From Macrocystis pyrifera (lineage: Eukaryota > Sar > Phaeophyceae > Laminariales > Laminariaceae), in the NCBI GenBank assembly GCA_031763025.1, contig JASSKH010000003.1:16550992-16614991 (forward strand): a stretch of DNA of 64,000 nt. The letters run 5' to 3'. Position numbers and translations under genes: made by a program. The notes under the pieces were generated by a model. It had not been told where the DNA came from. It was given only the letters and a program-made list of their open reading frames with translations, and ran no database searches. Positions 31,770 to 40,479 of the stretch are shown here, in pieces. Numbering within the stretch: the first letter of the stretch is position 1; every line of letters begins with the position of its first letter.

Positions 31770-32080
31770 TTTTTTTTATCCTCCGGCGGATTGGTAAAAA
31801 TAAAGCTTAAGCTCACCACACTTCCACGTTCCCAATTTCGTGTCGTGTGTCAATTTAGCCCAGTTGGGCATGTTGACCCGACCTGACCCCCGAGAGGAGC
31901 AGGTGCGGTGGAGATAGCCACCCGGGAGAGTCATCTCTCCCGGGTAGTGTGGGACTTGCGCGAGCTCACCCACTAACAAAAACCAAGGCTATGAGGCCTT
32001 CCCGCCGGACTCGGACCAGTTATGGTCCACCCTACCCGTTGGGGCGTTGGTCCTTATTGATAGTAGATGTTGTGATGAAA
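31770..32080 (+). repeat. Dispersed repeat R3 (CCGGCGGATTGGT head)
   Basis: CTCCGGCGGATTGGTAAAAA, AAGCTTAAGCTCACCAC, then a TTCCACGTTC block and CTATGAGGCCTTCCCGCC recur at 47225-47440 (+), 43455-43545 (-) and 48490-48775 (-). The same order in all copies marks a mobile family. It contains the inverted CCCGGGAGAG/CTCTCCCGGG at 31920-31942. Confidence 0.6.
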
Positions 32081-32270
32081 AAAACAGGGACGCATACTGG
32101 ACGTGCAGTTTCTATTTATATATTTCCCGTACAGGGTTGAAGCTATTCAGTCACGGAGTGATTTATACCAATCCCTAACCTTGGTCCTATATCGCTCTTG
32201 CTTCAACAGGATTGGAGATCTTTACCTTTGTCCCGATACGTATATAATTGTGCGCAGAAGAGAGCCATTT

Positions 32271-32291
32271 TAACGAGTCATTTTAACTCGT
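32271..32291. other. Conserved small hairpin in element B
   Basis: AACGAGTCATTTTAACTCGTT can pair its ends, and the homologous site in the second copy (59857-59877) is a better palindrome, AACGAGTCATGTTGACTCGTT. Changes that keep pairing suggest a structure rather than chance, but with only two copies this is weak. Confidence 0.4.
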
Positions 32292-33399
32292 TGAAAACAC
32301 ACATACCTGGAGGATGTACGTATATATGTCATTCTTACTACTAGAACTGCACCTGGTAGGTCTTTCGCCAAGATATTACTGCACCCTTGGGCCTACCATT
32401 CCTCTTTCTTCCACGAGAGTGGAGATCTTTATCCTTGTCCTTACAGATATAAAGTGTTACACTTGCTACCGCAGCAGAGCATCACACCGCTGCCTCCCGC
32501 CAGGAAGTACTGCTGTGAAGGCGTTCAGCTGTACAGTACAGCAAGCAGGCCATCACTTGGGTGAAAGTACCCTATGAAAGCTACGTTGAAACTGAGAACT
32601 ACTATTAATACCTTCACATACCAGGTATCTGGTGTTATGACGTCCTCGTACCCGGTACGTTGGCAATTCACTTGCTAACCCATTATTTTGCATTGGCATT
32701 TCACTTGCTATACTCTTTAATTTGCGATTTTTTTGGTTCCCTTCCGTCTCAGTCCACCGATACAGTACTATCTGGTAGTTATAAATGTGTAATTTCCGTA
32801 CTCTTTCGGACATGTCTCTTGGTACGAGCGCTTTGAGGCAACACGCAAAGTAGTGGACACGGGAAACCCGGCCGGACACATTGATCGAAGTCCGGGCGCG
32901 ATCCGTGGGCTCTTGAGCGCGTGGCGGACGCTCGAAGTTTTTTTTTTCTGGCGGGAGTGGACTGGTCTATTTCCCTGGTTTCAGTACGAGAGGCCTTATT
33001 TTGTAAGTGCGTACCGGTATAATACTCTGTTATCTGATTTATTTCCATAGAGATAAGCTCTCAACCTGTGAGCACACAGTCCGGACATACGCCAGGTACA
33101 CAACGGACAACATGCACAGATCCCATCGCTATAACGCTGCCGCCCACACGCCGAGCGTGTGCGACACACCTATATGCGCAGTATTGCTGTGGCTGGTTGT
33201 GTTTGTCGGAGCCTGACGTTCGTATTCCACCATCTGCCTTACCAGGTATCAGAGTTTTTTTCATCATCCTCTCACCTTTCTCCCTACTGCTTCTTCTGCA
33301 TATTGCTGTGCGTGATCTAACATTGGCGCCGCTCTAGGTGTGCTCAGCACAGTGCGCTAACAGCAGGCAGACAGCGTACTTTTTTCTTTTTCAATCATC

Positions 33400-33600
33400 A
33401 CCTTGACTTTCCAGCTTAACTCGTACCAGGTAAGAGGTTTTACCCCCAGCGATCTTCTTCCAGAAAAGCCGTGGTCCTCCTTTCTCTCTCCCAGTACGTG
33501 CCTTTATATTTTGGGGCGCATAGGGTTCAGCATTCCCACTGCTCGTCGATTTTCATCGAATGTAGCTGACTCACTCTTCCGCGCTTTGCGCTAATCAATT
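33400..33600. repeat. Dispersed repeat R5 (also at ~55330-55490)
   Basis: AAGCCGTGGTC followed by CGCATAGGGTTCAGCATT and GATTTTCATCGA lines up with the same words at 55330-55490 in the same orientation. No coding content. Confidence 0.45.
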
Positions 33601-33642
33601 TATTTATGCAAGAAAAAGTCCTTACGAGTATGCACTTGGTGG

Positions 33643-33710
33643 GACTCGAACCCTCAAAATTGATCTTAGTAGGCACGCTGACTACCTACCAAGCCACCGG
33701 GGACGCCGAC
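33643..33710 (-). other. tRNA-like sequence (A and B boxes), probably a SINE head or tRNA relic
   Basis: On minus: TGGCTTGGTAGG (A-box-like), ~27 bases, then GGTTCGAGTCC, a perfect RNA polymerase III B box, then CACCA. I could not pair a 7-bp acceptor stem and the T stem has a mismatch, so a functional tRNA is unlikely. I would not assign an anticodon. Confidence 0.4.
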
Positions 33711-33920
33711 ACATACTATGCGCATGTGGCAGATCCGCGCTGTACTCTCAGTAATACAGTAGTGTTTGTTGTTGTCGTCGGCATTGGCTTATGCACCTAT
33801 GCTCGTACCTGCTGCAGTGTGTGAACGGCATTTTTTGCTCCGTACCGATCATCCCCGGATCGTGTACAGCAGCATTCGTGCAAAATATAATTGCATTTTC
33901 TGACTGCTGTGTGTCTTACA

Positions 33921-34367
33921 CTGCTGATCGATAAATCCTACTAATAGCGCCAGCTGAAAGGGCAGACGTACATTTCCTTTTGTCACAGTACGCGGATCTT
34001 CTGCTGTCGTATCATAACACACTGGATTTTAGAGTAGTACTGCTGTACAGGAAGTTGTACCTGTGCAAGCTACTCTAAGAGGTCCTGCAATGTGTTTTAG
34101 ATTGCGTACAAAGCACGTACTATGTGCATGTGGCAGATCCGCGCTGTACTCTCAGTACTACAGTGTCGTTGTCATCGCTGCTGATCGATAAATCCTACTA
34201 ATAGCGCCAGCTGAAAGGGCAGACGTACATTTCCTTTTGTCGCAGTACGCGGATCTTCTGCTGTCGTATCATATCACACTGCATTTTAGCATTTTAGAGT
34301 GGTACTGCTGTACATGCAGTTGTACCTGTGCAAGCTACTCTAAGAGGTCCTGCAATGTGTTTTAAAT
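33921..34367. repeat. ~185-bp repeat unit in two copies, 257 bp apart
   Basis: CTGCTGATCGATAAATCCTAC through GGTCCTGCAATGTGTTTTA occurs at 33921-34102 and 34178-34367 with few differences. A GCATGTGGCAGATCCGCGCTG block precedes both (33720 and 34128), so the full unit is longer. Confidence 0.85.
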
Positions 34368-34561
34368 TCGGGATTTGCTACTCTGCTTCTGCTGTGTCAC
34401 CGGTAGAAAAAATATCGACACGGATGACGTTGATTTGTTGTTTGTTCTCTCTTCCTTCATCGAGTTGTTTGGTTTTCGTGGCTGGTCTCCTTCTATCCCT
34501 GTCTTAATTTTCTGTTGTTTTCACCACGTCCCTTTGGACCTGTGGGTTCGCTCCAGGGCTG

Positions 34562-34800
34562 TGGTTGTTAGGGGACATCTCGGGTACGTTCCCGAGTTTT
34601 CTAGATTAATATGGATCTTGGTTTATAACGGATATTGCGTTTTGACGCTGGGAACATCGCCTACGGGAGTCAGTCGTTGTTTTCAGTCAGGTCTTCCAAG
34701 TTCTTCTGTTCTGAGTAATAGTAATTCATGCATTTTACTCGTGTCGGCGAGGGTGGTCAGCTTCAGCGGTTCTAGCAGTAGTACAACGTGATCAACCCGA
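34562..34800 (+). mobile_element. LTR-like segment of family C
   Basis: GGTTGTTAGGGGACATCTCGG, TATAACGGATATTGCG, TAGTAATTCATGCATTT and ACTCGTGTCGGCGAGGGTGG line up with 51458-51700 (+), partially with 54311-54400 (+), and with 54790-55035 (-). Occurrence in both orientations, with the same start, marks a mobile unit. Confidence 0.5.
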
Positions 34801-35226
34801 CTCGTCCTTGCTGTGGCGTTTAGATCGCCCTTGGTCGAGGTGGCAGAGACGTGGTGGATATAATAAGGTAGTGTGTTTCTCCGTTCGACTTCTGGCATGT
34901 TTTCCTCGCTCTTACTTGATAAGATATCGTGTGCGAAGCCACGAGCAGCATTTTCTCTAAGCCGACATCCGTATTGCTTCTGTAAATTAACGGTTTTCGG
35001 ACTGCCCGTTTTGGGGACAAGGCACTCAAATTCTGAGTATTTTTTTCCTCAAAATGGGACCTCGGTCCTAAAAGGGGTAATAAACAGCGAAGCCTATTGC
35101 TGTAATAAGTGTTCAGTGGCGACTACAGCACAACATTCTATCTACTCAGCGCTCAGTAGCGTGGGGTACTCTGAAGAAGCAGAAGCATCGCAGTCAACGT
35201 ATGCGTCTGGTCTAGCGCAGTATCTA
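34801..35226. repeat. Family C internal sequence
   Basis: 35070-35200 (GTTCAGTGGCGACTACAGCAC and GTGGGGTACTCTGAAGAAGC) aligns with 47783-47910. No gene is seen. Confidence 0.4.
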
Positions 35227-35945
35227 CTTCGTGGAAATGGTATCTATATTAAACCGTTCTTTCTACTCGTCGACATCCAGCACAACCAGTGTCCGTGCCG
35301 ATTCTTCAATCCTAGAAAGGTGTAAGTTCTGTGGTCACAAAACTACTGTACGCGACAGATATTACATTTTTACGTACGTATTAAGTAAGAGCACTTCCAT
35401 TGCCATGTCATCATACTGGATACGATAGGTTTTCTGGATAGGTACGACATAAATATTTTATAAAAGAAAGATAACGAAAGAAAAACAAGGACAATAAAAA
35501 CAAAGAAAAGAACGAAAACAAATCAAAAGAGAAAAAAAAGAAAAGGAAAAAACAAAAAAATAAGAGATAAAAACTTCGTGGAAATGGTATACGTGCGTGT
35601 TATATTAAACCGTTCTTTCTACTCGTCGACATCCAGCACAACCAGTGTCCGTGCCGATTCTTCAATCCTAGAAAGGTGTAAGTTCTGTGGTCACAAAACT
35701 ATTTTACGCGACAGAGATATTACATTGATACGTACGCAGTAAGAGCACAGTAGACAATGCATTGCCACGTCATCATACTGGATACGATAGGTTTTCTGGA
35801 TAGGTACGACATAAGTATTCTATAAAAGAAAGATAACGAAAGAAAAACAATAATAATAAAAAACAAAGAAAAGAACGAAAACAAATCAGAAGAGAAAAAG
35901 GAAAAAAAAAAAAAAAAAAAAAAAAAAAACGAAAATAAGAGATAA
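35227..35945. repeat. Tandem pair, 347-bp period, with A-rich tails
   Basis: Copies 35227-35573 and 35574-35945 both run from CTTCGTGGAAATGGTAT through TCGACATCCAGCACAACCAG to an A/G-only tail of more than 80 bases, the second ending in a ~24-base A run at 35906-35929. A third copy without the first ~20 bases is at 50010-50330. Long A-rich tails are reminiscent of retroposed RNA, but they are purine mixtures, not clean poly(A). Confidence 0.8.
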
Positions 35946-36880
35946 AACTGGCGTGCCTCCCCTCAGGGGATATGGTAGACACTTGGAAAGAACGAGCTAA
36001 GGAAAAAAACCACTACTTATTAACAGATTGAGACAAGAGCCAAGGGAAAATAACAGGCAAACAGAAGCACAATGCACCCTCCAGGTAGCCGCAGCAGTTT
36101 GTGGTACGAGTAGCATGGCCAGGTTATCCTTACTAGCCGGCCTGGGACCTTGCTACCCTGTCTGCCGTCTCGGTCCTGCGTTCGCCAAGTATGCTCGCCC
36201 CTCGGCGTCAGACAATACTAAACAAGCAAAGCAGGCTCGTCATCTACCCACGCCACACGAGTGAGTCCTTTCTTAAGGTTTATCAATAGAAGAAAGGAAG
36301 AGAAATAAATAAAATAAATATCACAGAGGGTCAAGCGCACAAAGAAATAAGAAGACAAAGGAAGACCACGTTCGAACCAGCTGCACCAGTTGGCGACACG
36401 AATAGCATAGGCATGTTCTACTTTCTAGCCGGCGTGCCGTGCTACCCTGTCTGCCATCTTCTTCCTACTTTCGTCCACCACGTTTTCCCTTCTACTCGTA
36501 ATCCGGGACAATTACCAAAGGGTTACTATTTAGTATTACGTACGTGATAATAATTACCAAGGAGTTACTATCACGTGCGTATAAAAACATTCAGCAAGAG
36601 AGGGCTTCTGGTCGATCATCGGCATATTGGTACAGCACATAGCTGAGATTCCGCAAGCAGGCGTCAAGGAACGTTGCTGTTGGTCGATAAGTATAACGAC
36701 CCGTGGACCCATCTCCTTCATCGTAGATGTGAGTTGATCGAGGATGATGGCATCCGCGCTTATCGTTCTCACTCTTGTTTGAATTTAACCCCCTGTTTAT
36801 GCTCTCTTTTTCTGTCTTTCGCCCTCAAGCGGAAACTTTCAAAATGAAACATCTTTGATTTCAAAGCCCCAGCCAGGTAC
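35946..36880 (+). repeat. Family C internal sequence, copy 1
   Basis: Aligns with 50335-51080. Shared blocks include CAGGTAGCCGCAGCAGTTTG, CCTTGCTACCCTGTCTGCC, CCCCTCGGCGTCAGACAATAC and TCTTTCGCCCTCAAGCGG. A short plus frame (LQVAAAVCGTSSMARLSLL) is conserved as LQVAAAVYGTSRTARVSLL in the other copy, but with frame-level drift. It may be a relic coding patch. Confidence 0.6.
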
Positions 36881-36914
36881 CTTAACTATCAACAGCGCAA
36901 GTCTGTTCTTACAG

Positions 36915-37060
36915 CGCGTACATGACTACACACTACAACACACCGAAGCTGCAGGTGGTGCATGGGCGGCTCATTTTGGCAGCCGACTGTTTTTTCGGTC
37001 GGGTCTTCGACGCCCCGCTACCAGTAGAGCGCGAATTCCCCTGCTTCGCCCCTCGGAAAG
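36915..37060 (+). other. Candidate internal exon, 146 nt
   Basis: Preceded by CTGTTCTTACAG and followed by GTGAGT, both near-consensus splice sites. One frame reads LQVVHGRLILAADCFFGRVF and then VEREFPCFAPRK without stops; other frames are open too. GC content rises sharply here relative to the flanking repeats. Family unknown. It would precede the candidate coding sequence at 37130-37965. Confidence 0.35.
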
Positions 37061-37129
37061 GTGAGTTTGCAGGGATTCACTCTGCTGCGCGAGATGACCT
37101 CGTGAGGAAGCTGCAGTCTGCTGGATCGG

Positions 37130-37965
37130 ATGGACACCGCTCTTGAAGTGTCCAGGCTTGACAGCACAATAGCTGCGGCAAAACCGCTCAAGAGGAAAGA
37201 AACCGAACTTGGGAACCACTCACCAGCTGCTCACCCTCGCACGAACGGTGCATCCGTCGCAGGCTGGGCTTTTTGTGTCGGACTTGGGGCGCGAACGCAG
37301 ACCGGAGGGATCGTGCTATTTAGCGTGGCGAAGGCTACAAAAAAACCGCGACAACTATCCTTTTGGGCACTGCCTGTTCCCGTAGAACGGACCGAAACGC
37401 AAGAGTTGCCACCGCTACCGCCTCCACCGCCGAAGGTACCGGCAGTAACAATAGCAGTAACAGCCACAGCAGCAACAGCAACAACAGCAACAAAAGCAGC
37501 AGCACTCACAGCAGCAGCAACAGCAGCAACAGCGGTCGCTCGTGGCCCTCCAAGCTGCCGTCGCAATGCACAGCTTCTTGCACGGACAGCAAGGAGTGGA
37601 GCCCACGGTCGGCACAGAGCCGAGGGAAGGAGGGGATCTGGCAGTGGTACCTGGCAGGGCGGGCCCCGCCTGGGGGCAGGGTTGAACTTGGCCGCCTTTG
37701 GGCGAGGCCGACTATGGCGGGTTGCAGGACGGATGTCGGAGTGTCGCCGTTCGCGGATTGCCCAGTCAGTGGGACTGACGGGAGCGTCTCGCAACCTGGG
37801 TCGGTGACGCAAGATGTTTTCCTTGGTGACGAGGCACGTATCGAGTCGACAAGTGCCTGCCAGAAAATTGAAAAATGCGTAGCAGAGGACCAAAAACTTG
37901 CGACCGAACTTGGGAGGAACAGGACGTTCAACCAATCCAACTGGCAGCAGAAAGGCACAAATTAA
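37130..37965 (+). CDS. Candidate coding region of an unrecognised low-complexity protein
   Basis: GC-rich sequence with long open frames. Sense-like stretches are DTALEVSRLDSTIAAAKPLK (from ATG 37130), then a CAG/CAA/AAC-repeat tract (37440-37540) that reads as Ser/Asn, Gln or Ala/Thr depending on frame. In the Ser/Asn frame follow SVSQPGSVTQDVFLGDEARI, ESTSACQKIEKCVAEDQKLA and TELGRNRTFNQSNWQQKGTN, ending TAA 37963-37965. That frame (37363-37965) has no early ATG, so it would have to be spliced to an upstream exon. The minus strand is also open for 234 codons. No domain is seen. Homopolymer-type Asn/Ser or Gln tracts are common in protist and algal nuclear proteins. Confidence 0.3.
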
Positions 37966-38311
37966 GTATAGCCGTGCTGATTTCAGCCTGAGAGTGAAAA
38001 CACAAGGGAGTCGCGGCTGCTATTTGCGACGTTCTACAGCAGCAAATAGAAGTATCCGTCGACTCTTAGAGATCCAGGGGCGGAGTGATTTAGGGAAGAC
38101 GGCAAACAGAGAAGACAGGGACAGCCGGAGACCATCCACAACAAACGCAACTCGAGGAAAGGAGAACCAATAAATAATAATCCAAAACGTATCATCATCC
38201 GACAAAATTCTTACTGGTGGCATATCCGTGAAAAAATACTAAACAACCACAAATGTAGGGCATTTTTGACGGCAAACTATTTGCACAAGAAACCGCCACA
38301 GTGGTATTTAA

Positions 38312-39501
38312 CAAGGGTGTGTTCGGTACGGTACTACCGAGGCCTACCGGCGGTAAAATACCGCCGGTATACCTGTACCGAGAGGATTCGGTACGTTCGG
38401 TCTGGAGTTCTATACCGTACCGACAATTTCGGTACGTTCGGTCTGGAGTTCTATACCCTACCGAAAACTTCGGTACGTTCGGCACGATGTCCGTACCCTT
38501 ACCGGCGGTATCGGTATGATACACCGTACCGATACCGAGAAGCTCGGTATGTTCGGTACGATGCCCATACCGGTACCGAGAATTTCGGTACGTTCGGTAC
38601 CATGTCCATACCCTTACCGAGAACCTCGGTACGTTCGGTACCATGTCCATATCGTACCGGCGGTATCGGTATGACACAACGTACCGATACCGAGCTTATA
38701 CCCTACCGAGAGTACCGATCCCGGGCTAATCGGGAAGTTAGGCTCGGGACAACCCGGTGCCGGTACAGTACCGCCACACACATAGCACGCAGCAGCACAG
38801 CAGCACAGCAGCGTACCCTGCCTCATCGGTACAGCGGCCCTCATGAGCACCACAACACCCCCCCCCAGCAACAACGACAATGATGACCCCGCCGCTGGCG
38901 ACCAAAGCTCATCATCGCCAGCGCCGGCGCCAGCTCCTCCGGAGGCAGACGTTGTCGAGGCAGAGGTCGTGGACGTTCAGGCAAGACAAATAATACCCGG
39001 TGTGGTAAGGCGCCCATCGAACTCTGGAAATGAATGTGATGACAAAACAAAAAAAAAAAAAAAAAAACTGTCGCAGACACACACATTCTTGATGGGCAAT
39101 ACCATGGTACTGCTGTGGAGCGACGCTCGGTTTGACAAATACCGCTGGTATCTGCGGTACGGTACCGGTATGGAGGTCTATACCGTACCGAGAATTTCGG
39201 TACGTTCGGTATGGAGTTCTAAATCGTACCGAGAATTTCGGTACGTTCGGTCTGGAGTTCTATACCCTACCGAAAACTTCGGTACGTTCGGCACGATGTC
39301 CGTACCCGTACCGGCGGTATCGGTATGATACACCGTACCGATACCGAGAAGCTCGGTATGTTCGGTACGATGCCCATACCGGTACCGAGAATTTCGGTAC
39401 GTTCGGTACCATGTCCATACCCTTACCGAGAATTTCGGTACGTTCGGTACCATGTCCATACCGGTACCGAGCGTACCCGTACCGTACCGAACACACCCTT
39501 G
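38312..39501. mobile_element. hAT-like DNA transposon, non-autonomous, with 8-bp target duplication
   Basis: Ends are exact inverted repeats: CAAGGGTGTGTTCGGTACGG at 38312 and its complement ending at 39501. The element is flanked by identical GTATTTAA (38304-38311 and 39502-39509). An 8-bp duplication and CA(A)GGG-type ends are hallmarks of the hAT superfamily. Subterminal arrays (about 38330-38720 and 39140-39490) repeat TACCGAGAATTTCGGTACG and related palindromes. The 1190-bp element retains only a short low-complexity open frame (from ATG 38843: MSTTTPPPSNNDNDDPAAG, then a Pro/Ala/Glu stretch and a poly-Lys run over an A tract at ~39046). It may be the N-terminal end of a lost transposase. 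No RNase-H catalytic core is present, so mobility would need a transposase supplied elsewhere. Confidence 0.9.
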
Positions 39502-39509
39502 GTATTTAA

Positions 39510-39942
39510 CCATGAAATCCCTTCTCTTCTAAATCACCATCGTCTTATGTATTGACTGACTTATTGTTCAGGAAGTGACCAATTCACACTCACACGAACA
39601 TGCACACAAACTGAAGTAACAGAAAGAAAGGAATTGACCCTCCAGCTCCTTACGGTTGCGGCCTATAGTCAAACGGGCGCAGCTAGTATTAAAAAGATCC
39701 CAAGCTAGGAGGTACATGTTGTGAAATCACACAGGAGAACACCGCCACCGGCGATTTATCAGTTGCCTCATCAACAATGTTTCTCGCTGTACACAAGCCG
39801 ATCGCATCATCTACGAGCACTTTTACATCATGCGTTTTTTCTTCATGCACTTCGCCCTCTAAACGTCTTGCGTGTGTACGGCTCTCTGATCGAACGCGAG
39901 TTCGAACAACGTGGTCCTCGAGCCGTACCTCGGGTAATAGCA
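39510..39942. other. No gene recognised
   Basis: Unique-looking sequence between the hAT-like element and the next inverted-repeat element. Short open frames only. Confidence 0.4.
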
Positions 39943-40476
39943 TACGAGCTGGGCCAGCCGAAAAATGGATAAACCATCTGAAGGTCGTAACTCGTGAACC
40001 ATTGCGAATAAGGAATCGAAATTTGAGGCACTAACCCTGACCCAACACTGCATGCGCCAAACAAAAGTATTTTATAACTGATGTTCAAAATTCGACTCGA
40101 TCTCGACGAGATATCGGCGAAGACCCAAGAACACCAACGTTTCAACACAAAATTCGGAATAAAATCACCGTTCCCGATCAAGGCGAAAATTGGAGACTTT
40201 GCTGAAGATCCTACGAGAAGACCGATATTGGCTTCATTGTCCAATTCGTGACCCATCAAGAGACCTTGTTTTCTGACAAGTTACAGTGGCTTTTGTATTT
40301 TTCTTGATCTTTGTATCGATCATATCTCCCGAACAAAAACTAAATTAAAAAATGGGTTCCATTCGTGGGTTGGTATACGATCAACACCGTGTCAAAAAAT
40401 CGCATCCAAGTACTAGTTTTGAGCGGGGCGTGACCCATCTACCTCTTTGGCAGCACCTTGACTGGCCCAACTCGTA
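39943..40476. mobile_element. Inverted-repeat element, AGCTGGGCCAGC family, copy 1
   Basis: Left end TACGAGCTGGGCCAG (39943) and right end CTGGCCCAACTCGTA (to 40476) are 15-bp inverted repeats with one mismatch. Both are flanked by GCA (39940-39942 and 40477-40479), compatible with a 3-bp target duplication as in PIF/Harbinger or CACTA types. The interior matches the element at 56282-56885 in opposite orientation (for example GAACCATTGCGAATAAGG and GGCACTAACCCTG). No transposase. Confidence 0.75.
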
Positions 40477-40479
40477 GCA

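Larger units (their letters stand above)
31440..33340 (+). mobile_element. Element B, copy 1 (non-coding)
   Basis: Aligns in order with 59350-61060. Shared blocks include CACCGCTGCCTCCCG, TGAAGGCGTTCAG, CTCGTACCCGGTACGTTGGC, GGGAAACCCGGCCGGACACATTG and TTTCCCTGGTTTCAGTACG. Near its 3' side is CTAACATTGGCGCCGCTCTA (~33318), which looks like an LTR end (..CA) followed by a TGGCGCC-type primer-binding site. No reverse transcriptase or gag motif is present. Confidence 0.55.

Noticed and set aside
36361..36400. tRNA at CGTTCGAACCAGCTGCACC (also at 50790)
   Set aside because: GTTCGAAC is palindromic and part of a dispersed repeat. No A box or cloverleaf could be drawn.
37231..37935. 234-codon minus-strand open frame opposite the GC-rich patch
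   Set aside because: High GC removes stops on both strands. The plus strand has splice-bounded and more protein-like text.
38266..38883. 205-codon plus frame, and 39132-39509 frame, rich in Tyr/Arg/Thr
   Set aside because: Translations of the TACCG subterminal arrays of the hAT-like element, not genes.
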